In this document: piece by piece, positions 17,087 to 24,072 of the stretch | Numbering within the stretch: position 1 is the stretch's first letter | Layout: each line of letters begins with the position of its first letter | From: Gaiella sp. | GTDB lineage: Bacteria > Actinomycetota > Thermoleophilia > Gaiellales > Gaiellaceae | Length of the DNA: 64,000 bases | NCBI GenBank assembly: GCA_027493885.1 | Contig: JAOSJZ010000001.1 | Coordinates: forward strand, 868,001 to 932,000 | Reading direction: 5' to 3' | Translations under genes and position numbers: made by a program | The notes under the pieces: generated by a model | What the model saw: the letters and a program-made list of their open reading frames with translations, nothing else | Told to the model about the DNA's origin: nothing | Databases searched by the model: none

Positions 17087-17670
17087 CGCAGGAGGTTCTC
17101 GAGGGCACGGGCGCCGGCGGGGCCGCTCCGCTCGGGGTGGAACTGGAAGCCGGCCAGCACTCCCGATTCGACGGCGGCGACGATCGGGCCGTCGTGGTCG
17201 ACCGTCGCGACGACGACCCGGTCGTCGTCGGGCTCCACCGCGTAACTGTGCGCGAAGTAGACGTCCGCGCCGGCGAGCTCCTCGAGCAACGCGCTCGCCT
17301 GGGCCGGGGCGAGCGTGTTCCACCCCATGTGCGGGACGCGGCGCGCCCGCACGTGCCGCACGGGCCCCCTGAGCAGACCCAACCCCTCGCCACCCTCTTC
17401 GCTTTCGCCGAAGAAGAGCTGCAGGCCGACGCAGATCCCCGCGACGGGACGGCCGGCAGAGACACGCTGCCGCAGGGACTCGTCGAGGCCGTTGCGGGCC
17501 AGCCCGGCGGCGGCGCTCTCGACGTGGCCGACGCCGGCGATCACCGCCAGCGGGGCATCCGCGACGAGGCCGGGATCGACAGTGACCACGGGCTCGACGC
17601 CGGCCCGGGCGAGAGCGGACGACAGCGAGCGGAGGTTTCCACCGCCGTAGTCGGCGATCGCCACCCTCAT
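17068..17670 (-). CDS. hisH: Imidazole glycerol phosphate synthase, glutaminase subunit HisH
   Basis: A 200-residue class I glutamine amidotransferase that feeds ammonia to HisF. The nucleophile Cys is in GICVGLQLFF, and the His-Glu pair is in FQFHPE near residue 180. The oxyanion-strand motif usually reading PGVG is AGVG here, a small departure near the active site. ATG 17668-17670 (MRVAIADYGGGN) is clear. An upstream in-frame extension passes through the REP array and is rejected. Unlike every other junction in this operon, it is separated from the preceding gene by 136 bp, all of it REP array and flank. Confidence 0.95.
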   Translation of the reverse strand: MRVAIADYGGGNLRSLSSALARAGVEPVVTVDPGLVADAPLAVIAGVGHVESAAAGLARNGLDESLRQRVSAGRPVAGICVGLQLFFGESEEGGEGLGLLRGPVRHVRARRVPHMGWNTLAPAQASALLEELAGADVYFAHSYAVEPDDDRVVVATVDHDGPIVAAVESGVLAGFQFHPERSGPAGARALENLLRWSRSA

Positions 17671-17703
17671 GCGGACCCCGCGAGGGGCTGTACGAGCCGT
17701 GTC

Positions 17704-17793
17704 GGGAAACGAAACGGTGTCTGACACCGTGCCGGGAAACGAAACGGTGTCTGACACCGTGCCGGGAAACGAAACGGTGTCTGACACCGTGCC
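17704..17793 (+). repeat. Tandem REP array, three 30-bp units
   Basis: Three identical 30-bp units in tandem. Each holds GGGAAACGAAAC, then the palindrome GGTGTCTGACACC, then GTGCC. The palindrome is the same (centre T instead of A) as those flanking the Y1 transposase at 37754, so the array is probably that element's REP family. It sits inside the his operon between hisC::hisB and hisH. The unit length is a multiple of three and it contains no stop in one frame, but coding is unlikely. In RNA each unit could form a 6-bp hairpin and affect downstream hisHFI expression. Confidence 0.8.
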
Positions 17794-17806
17794 GGCGTCC
17801 GGGCGC

Positions 17807-19393
17807 TCACGCCGCGCCCTTGGTCGAGCGGATGCCGGCGCCCCCCGGGGCGACCGCCTGCCGGAACGCCTGGCCGAGCGCCTTGTACGCGGCTTCTGCG
17901 ACGTGGTGGTCGTCGGCGCCTGCCGACTCGACATGCACGGTGCAGCCCGCCTCGATCGCGAAGCGCTCCAGGGCGTGGCGGAGAAGCGACACCGCGAGCG
18001 CCCCGACGCGATCGGAGGCGAACGTGAGCGCGACCTCGGCATGGGGACGCCGCACCAGGTCGACCGCGGCCGTCGCGCGCGCCTCGTCCATCGGCACTAC
18101 GGCCGATCCGTACCGCGCCACCCCCTCCCGCGTCCCGAGCGCCTGCGCGATCGCTGCGCCGAGCGCAGCGTGGACGTCCTCCACGGTGTGGTGCTCGTCG
18201 ACGTCGAGGTCGCCGCCCGCGAGCAGCTCGAGCTCGAAGCCGGCATGGAAGGCGAACAGGGTCAGGAGGTGATCGAGGAAGCCGATGCCCGTCTCGACCC
18301 GGGTGCGTCCCGTCCCCTCGAGCGCGACTGTGAGTCGCAGAGCGGTCTCGGTCGTCGTCCGCAGGACGGTCGCCTCACGCCCGGGCGTTGGGCCCGGCTC
18401 GACGCCGAGCGCTCTCAGGAGAACGTCGTTCTCCGACGGTCGCCGCACTGTGACGCGGATCGCGCCGGGGAAGCAGCGCACGACGATGCCTTGCCGCTCG
18501 AGCTCGTCCGCGAGAGGCTCGTCGGTGGGAACGAAGACGAAGTTCGTCGCGCTCGGCGGGCAGTCGAAACCGGACGCGACGAGCGCCGACCGCATGCGCT
18601 CCCGCTCCGCGATAGTCGTCTCGACGTCGCCGAGGCGTGGCTCGCGGAGCGCCGCCGCGGCGATCGCCGCGGACGGCCCGGCGATCGGCGCGGGGGCGCG
18701 CCGCTCGGTGAGGAGCGTCGCCGTCTCGGGGTGCGCGAGCGCGTAGCCGACGCGCAGGGCCGCGAAGCCGAAGGCCTTCGAGAGCGTCCGAACGACCACG
18801 AGGTTCTCGAGCTCGTCGACCCACGGCGCGCACGAGCGCGCCCCGTACTCGACGTACGCCTCATCCACGACGACGAGCGTGCCGGAGCGCCGGCGGGCGA
18901 GCTCGACGATCTCCTCCGGCTCGACCCAGGACCCGGTCGGGTTGTTCGGGTTGCAGATCCACGCGAGCTCCGCCTCCTCCTCCGGGCCGACGGCCGTCGC
19001 GCCGTGGAGGGTGGTCGCGATCCGGTAGAGCGCGTAGGTCGGCGACGCGATCGCGGCGCGCCGGCCCGGCCCGAGGAAGACCTGCGCGAGGAGCAGGATC
19101 AGGTCGTCTGCCCCCGCGCCCACGACGACGTTCTCGGACGCGAGCCCGGCGTAGCCGGCGGCGGCCGCGCGGAGCTCGCGGTAGGAGCCGTCCGGGTACT
19201 GCGAGAGCTTCGCCATGCTCTCGGCGAGCGGCACCTGCGGCACGCCGGGGAGCGGCGGCGTGTTCTGGTCGAACTTCAAGACGTGCTCCGGCGCGACTCC
19301 GTGACGGGCCGCGACGTCGTCCACCCCGGGCGCCCAGACGTACGGCGCGAACCCCTCGCCGACCGGCTGTGCCGCCATCTGCGCCGTGCTCAC
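17807..19393 (-). CDS. HisC-HisB fusion: histidinol-phosphate aminotransferase / IGP dehydratase
   Basis: A 528-residue single frame joining two histidine enzymes. Residues 1 to about 347 are a class II PLP aminotransferase (HisC) with ICNPNNPTGS, VVVDEAYVEY and the PLP lysine in TLSKAFGFA. Residues from about 357 on are IGP dehydratase (HisB) with TGIGFLDHLL, DEHHTVEDVHAALG and the second metal motif DDHHVAEAAYKALGQAF. The linker is only about ten residues. GTG 19393 overlaps the hisD stop by 4 nt. Dehydratase and aminotransferase catalyse consecutive steps (IGP to imidazole acetol phosphate to histidinol phosphate), so fusion could channel the intermediate. No frame disturbance is seen at the join. 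Confidence 0.92.
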   Translation of the reverse strand: MSTAQMAAQPVGEGFAPYVWAPGVDDVAARHGVAPEHVLKFDQNTPPLPGVPQVPLAESMAKLSQYPDGSYRELRAAAAGYAGLASENVVVGAGADDLILLLAQVFLGPGRRAAIASPTYALYRIATTLHGATAVGPEEEAELAWICNPNNPTGSWVEPEEIVELARRRSGTLVVVDEAYVEYGARSCAPWVDELENLVVVRTLSKAFGFAALRVGYALAHPETATLLTERRAPAPIAGPSAAIAAAALREPRLGDVETTIAERERMRSALVASGFDCPPSATNFVFVPTDEPLADELERQGIVVRCFPGAIRVTVRRPSENDVLLRALGVEPGPTPGREATVLRTTTETALRLTVALEGTGRTRVETGIGFLDHLLTLFAFHAGFELELLAGGDLDVDEHHTVEDVHAALGAAIAQALGTREGVARYGSAVVPMDEARATAAVDLVRRPHAEVALTFASDRVGALAVSLLRHALERFAIEAGCTVHVESAGADDHHVAEAAYKALGQAFRQAVAPGGAGIRSTKGAA

Positions 19394-20529
19394 GGGCGCA
19401 CCGCCGCGGCGTGAAGCGGGAGACCCTCGGCGCCGGCGAGCGGGCCGACGACCGCGGCCGCCCGCCGCACGCCCTCGGCCGTGGCGGTGACGACCTGGAG
19501 CGGCTTGAGGAATGTCTCGAGGCCGAGGCCGCCCATCGACCGCGCGAGGCCGCCGGTCGGCAGGACGTGTGTTGCGCCGGCGGCGTAGTCACCGACGACG
19601 GAGGAGCATCCGACGAACACCGAGCCGGCGTTACGGACCTGCGCGAGCAACCGTTCGGGCGCAGCGACGTGCAGCTCGAGGTGCTCGGGCGCGTACTCCT
19701 CCGATCGCGCGACCGCCGCGTCGAGCGACGCGACGCGCTCGACGTGCACGTTCCCGCGGGCGACCACCAGCGCCGCCACGGCGTCCGCGAGGTGCGGGCT
19801 GTCGGTCAGGAGGAGTGCGTCGCTGTCGTCGCCGTGCTCCGCTTGCGCGAGCAGGTCGGCGGCGACGAGCTCCGGGGACGCGGTCGCGTCGGCGATCACC
19901 ACGACCTCGCTCGGGCCCGCGGGGAGGTCGATCCGCACCCGGCCCGAGACGAGGAGCTTCGCCGCTGTCACGTACGCGTTCCCGGGGCCGACGATGGCGT
20001 CGACCGGCGCGATCGTGTCGGTGCCGTACGCCAGCGCGGCAACCGCCTGCGCGCCGCCCACGGCGTAGACCTCCTCGATACCGAGCTCGCGCGCGACGAC
20101 GAGTGTCGCGTCCCCGGGACGGGGCGTGACGACGGCGAGCCGCCCGACGCCGGCGACGAGCGCGGGCACCGCGGTCATCACGAGCGACGAGGGCAGGGGG
20201 GCCCGCCCGCTCGGGACGCAGAGGCCGACGGCGGCGAGTGGCAGCCAGCGGCGCTCCGAGACGATGCCGGGCGCTGCCTCGACGATCGTGTCGGGAGGCC
20301 GCTGGGCCTCGTTGAACCGCCGGACGGCCTCGATCATCCTGCGCAGCGCGTCGTACACGTCGTCCGCGACACGCGCCGCCCGCAGCCGATCGGCCGGGAC
20401 CCGGATCCCGTCGGGCCGTGCGCCGTCGAGGCGCTCCGTCCACTCGAGGAGGGCCGCGTCGCCGCGGCCGCGGACGTCGGCGACGATCGGGCTGACGACG
20501 TCGAGCGCCTCGTCGAACGAGCCTCTCAC
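19390..20529 (-). CDS. hisD: Histidinol dehydrogenase
   Basis: A 379-residue zinc-dependent NAD enzyme for the last two oxidations of histidine synthesis. It shows VGLCVPSGRAPLPSSLVMTA, less the outer residues usual in longer forms, DLPAGPSEVVVIAD, the zinc region AQAEHGDDSDALLLT, and HVLPTGGLAR. It is shorter than the usual 430 residues because the N-terminal arm is reduced: the start MRGSFDEALDVVSPIVADVR begins close to the core. GTG 20529 overlaps the hisG stop by 4 nt. Confidence 0.93.
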   Translation of the reverse strand: MRGSFDEALDVVSPIVADVRGRGDAALLEWTERLDGARPDGIRVPADRLRAARVADDVYDALRRMIEAVRRFNEAQRPPDTIVEAAPGIVSERRWLPLAAVGLCVPSGRAPLPSSLVMTAVPALVAGVGRLAVVTPRPGDATLVVARELGIEEVYAVGGAQAVAALAYGTDTIAPVDAIVGPGNAYVTAAKLLVSGRVRIDLPAGPSEVVVIADATASPELVAADLLAQAEHGDDSDALLLTDSPHLADAVAALVVARGNVHVERVASLDAAVARSEEYAPEHLELHVAAPERLLAQVRNAGSVFVGCSSVVGDYAAGATHVLPTGGLARSMGGLGLETFLKPLQVVTATAEGVRRAAAVVGPLAGAEGLPLHAAAVRP

Positions 20530-21413
20530 GCCACGAGCCTCTCGATCGGCAGCACCAGGATCGACGTCGCGCCCGCGTCACGGAGGACCGGCAGCAAGTT
20601 CCAGATCTCGTCGGTCTCGACCGCGGCGTGGATCGCGATCTCACCCTCGTCCGCGAGCTGCAGCACCGACGGGGAGCCCATGCCGGGCAGCAGGGAGCGG
20701 ATCGCAGGCAGGTCGTCGATGTGCGCGTTCATCATCACGTAGCGACGCCGGCGCGCCGCGACGACGCCCGAGAGCATCAGCTCGAGACGGTCGACGAGGT
20801 CGCGCCTGGCGCCGACCGCGGCGCGACCGCCGACGAGCACGGCCTGCGACTCGAGGAGCCGGCCGACCGGACGCAGGCCGTTCGCACTCATCGTCGAGCC
20901 GGTCGAGACGAGGTCGACGATCGCGTCCGCGAGACCGAGTCGCGGCGTCGCCTCGACGGAGCCCGAGACCGGTACGAGCTCGAACTCGACGCCTTGCTCG
21001 GCGAGGAGACGCCTCGTCGAGACGGGATACGCAGTCGCGACACGGAGGCCGTCGAGACCGGCCACGTCCTGCTGTGGCGCGTCCACGGGCACGGCCGCTT
21101 CGAGCGAGCAACGGGCGAAGCCGAGCGCGGCGAGCGTGATCACGTCCGCGTCTGCCTCGGCGACGAGGTTCGCGCCCGTGATCCCGAGATCGACGACGCC
21201 GTCCTGAGCGTACTCGGGAATGTCGCTCGGGCGGACGAGCAGCAGGTCGACGGGGGCGTTCGCACACGGCACGACGAGGGAGCGCTCGGTGACCTCGAAG
21301 GAGAGGCCGGCATCCGCGCACAGCCGCAGCGCGGGCTCCGCAATCCGCCCCTTCGCCGGCACCGCGAGGGTCAGCCGGCCGTTCTCGCCTGCCCTCGTGA
21401 ACGCGCTCGTCAT
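20526..21413 (-). CDS. hisG: ATP phosphoribosyltransferase, long form
   Basis: A 295-residue HisG that condenses ATP and PRPP, the first and usually feedback-inhibited step. The catalytic part has LAVPAKGRIAEPALRL and DLGITGANLVAE, and the phosphate-binding loop is DLVSTGSTMSANGL. A C-terminal ACT-like regulatory domain (from YVMMNAHIDDL on) makes it the long form, so no HisZ partner is needed. ATG 21413 overlaps the yerC stop by 4 nt (ATGA), so the regulator and hisG are coupled. Confidence 0.94.
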   Translation of the reverse strand: MTSAFTRAGENGRLTLAVPAKGRIAEPALRLCADAGLSFEVTERSLVVPCANAPVDLLLVRPSDIPEYAQDGVVDLGITGANLVAEADADVITLAALGFARCSLEAAVPVDAPQQDVAGLDGLRVATAYPVSTRRLLAEQGVEFELVPVSGSVEATPRLGLADAIVDLVSTGSTMSANGLRPVGRLLESQAVLVGGRAAVGARRDLVDRLELMLSGVVAARRRRYVMMNAHIDDLPAIRSLLPGMGSPSVLQLADEGEIAIHAAVETDEIWNLLPVLRDAGATSILVLPIERLVA

Positions 21414-21751
21414 CGTCGGGCTCGCTCCCGGCGGTGGAGACGCTCGAGCGCGATCCCGTAGCCGCCCGTCCCGTGTCGGAGCCACTGGGCCACGCGGGTG
21501 ACGGTGGCGGTCGACGTCGGAACGCGGCGCGCGATCTCGACGTAGGGAACCCCCTGCTCGAGCAGGAGGACGATCTGCCATCGGTGCGCGAGCGCCTCGA
21601 GCTCCGGAAGCGTGCACAGGTCGCGCAGGAAACGCGTGACCTCCTCCGGCGCCCGCAGGGCCGTCACGGCCTCGGCCAGCGCGGGCAGCCCCGGAATCGG
21701 GTCGACGTCGAGGGCGTGACCCGCGGAGGGGTCGATTCTCGCACGTTGCAT
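21410..21751 (-). CDS. YerC/TrpR-family DNA-binding regulator
   Basis: A 113-residue helical protein of the Trp-repressor superfamily (YerC/YecD group). The diagnostic part is RFLRDLCTLPELEALAHRWQ, then the helix-turn-helix VEIARRVPTSTATVTRVAQ and the GTGGY tail. It is the first gene of the his operon, coupled to hisG by a 4-nt overlap. ATG 21751 has a TAACAT box exactly 12 nt upstream and no Shine-Dalgarno, so it is leaderless. The CTAG-N4-CTAG operator between it and hisA resembles the E. coli TrpR operator. I infer that it represses both his transcripts, with an unknown corepressor, possibly histidine or a related compound. Confidence 0.82.
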   Translation of the reverse strand: MQRARIDPSAGHALDVDPIPGLPALAEAVTALRAPEEVTRFLRDLCTLPELEALAHRWQIVLLLEQGVPYVEIARRVPTSTATVTRVAQWLRHGTGGYGIALERLHRRERARR

Positions 21752-21757
21752 TTCATC

Positions 21758-21783
21758 ATGTTATCATGCTAGCGTGCTAGCAC
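21758..21783. promoter_or_regulatory. Divergent his promoters with TrpR-like operator
   Basis: Two CTAG cores (21769 and 21777) are spaced 8 bp start to start in a TGCTAGC-N2-GCTAGCA dyad. E. coli trp operator half-sites have the same CTAG-N4-CTAG spacing. TATCAT (21762-21767) is the hisA -10 box, exactly 12 nt before GTG 21774. TAACAT on the minus strand (21763-21758) is the yerC -10 box, exactly 12 nt before ATG 21751. The dyad covers the hisA transcription start and sits just upstream of the yerC -10. Confidence 0.65.
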
Positions 21784-22502
21784 GCAAGCAGATGGAAGTG
21801 ATCCCGGCCGTCGACGTGCTCGAGGGACGCGTCGTCCGGCTCGCCGAGGGCAGGCGCGACTCCGTCACGCTGGAAGGCGGCGAGCCCGTCGACGTTGCGC
21901 GCCGTTTCGCGTCGGACGGCGCGACCCGGCTCCACCTCGTCGATCTCGACGGTGCGTTCTCGGGCTCGCCCTCTCTCGAGCTCGTCAGGACGATCGCGGG
22001 AGCCGGTGGGCTCCCCCTGCAGGTCGGCGGCGGCTACCGGACGGTCGAGGCGCTCGAGGCAGCGCTCGCGGCCGGGGCGGATCGCGTGATCGTGGGAACG
22101 GCGGCGTTGTCGGACGCGTTTCTCGCCGCCGCCGTCGCGCGCATCGGGGCGGCGCTCGTCGTCGCCGCCGACGTCCAGGACGGCAAGGTCGCGGTCGAGG
22201 GTTGGACGCGGTCGTCCGAGGTCACCGCGGTCGCGCTGGCGCGGCGGTGTGCGGAGGCCGGCGTCGCGCGACTGCTCGTGACGGCGACGTCGCGCGACGG
22301 CTCGCTCGCCGGCCCGGATCTCGACCTGCTCGCCCAGGTCCTCCCCGTCGGCCTTCCGCTCGTGGCGGCGGGCGGGATCGCCTCGACGGCCGACCTCGTC
22401 GAGCTGCAGGCGCTCGGCTGCGAGGCTGCGATCACCGGTAGCGCGCTCCTCGCAGGCCGCTTCACGCTGGCGGAGGCGCGAGCGGCGCTCGCCCGGGGAT
22501 GA
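21774..22502 (+). CDS. hisA: HisA, ProFAR isomerase
   Basis: A 242-residue (betaalpha)8 enzyme that isomerises ProFAR to PRFAR. It has EVIPAVDVLEGRVVRL with the catalytic Asp in AVDV, QVGGGYRTVEALE, and AGGIASTADLVEL. The second catalytic Asp position lies in TATSRDGSLAGPD. GTG 21774 is supported by TATCAT exactly 12 nt upstream; ATG 21792 (MEVIPAVD) is the other choice and has no better signal. It is divergent from the rest of the his genes and controlled from the shared operator. Its family also includes the dual HisA/TrpF enzyme PriA, and no separate trpF is visible here, so a PriA role cannot be excluded. Confidence 0.92.
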   Translation: MLARKQMEVIPAVDVLEGRVVRLAEGRRDSVTLEGGEPVDVARRFASDGATRLHLVDLDGAFSGSPSLELVRTIAGAGGLPLQVGGGYRTVEALEAALAAGADRVIVGTAALSDAFLAAAVARIGAALVVAADVQDGKVAVEGWTRSSEVTAVALARRCAEAGVARLLVTATSRDGSLAGPDLDLLAQVLPVGLPLVAAGGIASTADLVELQALGCEAAITGSALLAGRFTLAEARAALARG

Positions 22503-22567
22503 CGGCGCCGGGGCGACCCGGGACGTCGGCGAGGTGGCCCGAACCTGCCATAGACCCGACGCAAGCC

Positions 22568-22662
22568 GGCACGAAGCCGGCACGAAGCCGGCACACCCAG
22601 GTCACGAGATCGTCGGTAGCGTGACCTCAGGGGCACCTGGGGTGCCCCTGGGGGCGTTTGCG
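22568..22662 (+). repeat. Intergenic iteron-promoter element, copy B
   Basis: Three GGCAC iterons at 22568, 22579 and 22590 (11-bp period), then TAGCGT at 22617-22622, exactly 27 bp after the last iteron. A perfect 10-bp stem follows: CAGGGGCACC (22628-22637) with GGTGCCCCTG (22641-22650) and a 3-nt loop, then a G-rich tract. A second dyad, GGTCACG with CGTGACC, brackets the TAGCGT box. The layout and much of the sequence match copy A. It reads toward the gene at 22793. Confidence 0.65.
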
Positions 22663-22701
22663 GGCGTTTGCGGGCGTTTGCGGGCGTTTGCGGGCGTTTG
22701 C
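22652..22701 (+). repeat. Five tandem copies of a 10-bp repeat
   Basis: GGGCGTTTGC is repeated five times without mismatch, directly after the hairpin of element B. The period is about one helical turn. This is the only perfect short tandem array noticed in the window. The 91 bp from 22702 to 22792 show only the TAGCCT box of the next gene. Confidence 0.85.
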
Positions 22702-22792
22702 GCGTTGTCGGGCGCTGCCTGGCACGTACCGGCCGCGACCCCGGACCCGGTCGCGAGCCGGCGCGCCGACCAGGAGTGCGTAGCCTCTCCCT

Positions 22793-23446
22793 GTGCGCAT
22801 TCGCTTCTGCGACGACCGTGGCGCCGCCGGCTTCTCGTGGATCGTCGACGAGCCGATGACCCGCACGTCGCACGCGCTTGCCGAGCGTGGCCGGGTCTGG
22901 CTCGTCGACCCCGTCCGCCACGCACCTGCGCTCTTGCGGGCGGCCGAGCTCGGGGCGCCGCGGGCCGTGCTACAGCTTCTCGACCGCCACCACCGCGACT
23001 GCGCCTCGATCGCGACCGAGCTCGGCGTCCCCCACCTTCTCGTTCCCGACGTGCTGCCGGACAGCCCGTTCGAGCCCGTCGCCGTGCGGCAGACGCGACG
23101 CTGGCGCGAGATCGCGCTCTGGTGGCCCTCCGAGCGGACGCTGGTCGTGGCGGAAGCGGTCGGCACGAACCCGTTCTTCGCCGCGGGCGGCGATCGCGCC
23201 GGCGTGCACCCCCTGCTGCGGCTCCGGCCACCGCGCGACGCGCTCTCTCCGTTCGTGCCGGAGCATCTCCTCGTCGGTCACGGCGAGGGCCTTCACGGGC
23301 AGAGCGCCGCCCAGGGCCTCGACGCGGCGCTCGCCCACGCCCGCACGGCCCTTCCGCGACTGGCGCTCCGCGCCCCCGCGCTGGCTGTCGACGCGATCGG
23401 GCGTCGACGGCGCGACGCGCCCAGCGAGCTCAGCGGACGAACGTGA
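22793..23446 (+). CDS. Hypothetical protein
   Basis: A 217-residue soluble protein of unknown function. Visible blocks are FSWIVDEPMTRTSHALAE, GRVWLVDPVRH, QLLDRHHRDCASIATEL and GVPHLLVPDVLP, then WWPSERTLVVAEAVGTNPF. The layout resembles proteins distantly related to the metallo-beta-lactamase fold, but the usual HxHxDH metal motif is absent (only LDRHHRDC). GTG 22793 has TAGCCT exactly 12 nt upstream and no Shine-Dalgarno, so it is leaderless. It is convergent with the methyltransferase gene and overlaps it by 17 bp at the 3' end. Confidence 0.7.
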   Translation: MRIRFCDDRGAAGFSWIVDEPMTRTSHALAERGRVWLVDPVRHAPALLRAAELGAPRAVLQLLDRHHRDCASIATELGVPHLLVPDVLPDSPFEPVAVRQTRRWREIALWWPSERTLVVAEAVGTNPFFAAGGDRAGVHPLLRLRPPRDALSPFVPEHLLVGHGEGLHGQSAAQGLDAALAHARTALPRLALRAPALAVDAIGRRRRDAPSELSGRT

Positions 23447-24062
23447 AGAGTCGCTCCGGCACCTCGCGTCCCCCCGGCCCCGGGCCGGCCCACCGGGCGA
23501 CTCCGACGCCGTACGACTCGGGCTCGCCGTCGTAGGCGACCTCGTCGAAGCCCGTGTCGACGAACCACCGCCGGACGGTCGGGCGGAGGTCCTCGCCCTC
23601 GAAGCGGCCGCGCGTCCAGACCACGAGAGCGCCGCGTCGCAGCATCCCCGGCGCGGCCGAGACCGTTCGCTGGATGTCCCGCCCGGACAGGTTGCCGAAG
23701 ATCCCGCAGAGGAGGAGCAGGTCGACGGGGAGGACGTCCGCGAACGACGCGAGTCGGCCGGCGTCGGCACAGCGCACGCGGACGTGGTCGAGAGCGGCCG
23801 AGGCGGCGGCCGCGCGCGCCGCGTCGACGAGCTCGGCGTTCGCCTCGACGAGCAGCGTCTCCGGCGAGAGACGCGGGCGCGCAGCGAGCTCGGGCAGCAG
23901 GTCCCCGCCTGTGCCTGCGCAGAGGCTCAGGACGCGTCGCGCGTCGGCGCCGAGGGCGTCGAGCGACTCGCCCACGCGCCGTCGGACGACCACGAGACGC
24001 CGGGAGAGCTGGGAAGAAGGATCCTCGTAGTCGCGGTGCCACGCGAGCCAGTCGGTGGTCAT
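23430..24062 (-). CDS. Class I SAM-dependent methyltransferase
   Basis: A 210-residue Rossmann-fold methyltransferase. Motif I reads VLSLCAGTGGDLLPEL, followed by an acidic strand end (LLVEANAEL) and DLLLLCGIFGNLSG at motif IV, so SAM binding is likely. The acceptor is unknown. ATG 24062 (MTTDWLAWHRDYED) lies 10 nt after the fbiC stop, so the gene is probably cotranscribed with fbiC. Linkage to F420 synthesis may be only positional. Confidence 0.82.
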   Translation of the reverse strand: MTTDWLAWHRDYEDPSSQLSRRLVVVRRRVGESLDALGADARRVLSLCAGTGGDLLPELAARPRLSPETLLVEANAELVDAARAAAASAALDHVRVRCADAGRLASFADVLPVDLLLLCGIFGNLSGRDIQRTVSAAPGMLRRGALVVWTRGRFEGEDLRPTVRRWFVDTGFDEVAYDGEPESYGVGVARWAGPGPGGREVPERLFTFVR

Positions 24063-24072
24063 CGACCTGCGC

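Noticed and set aside
17704..17793. CRISPR array
   Set aside because: Three units abut with no spacers, each contains its own palindrome, and no cas genes are present.
17671..18042. N-terminal extension of HisH through the REP array
   Set aside because: The 30-bp unit keeps the frame open by chance; HisH homologues start at the ATG at 17670.
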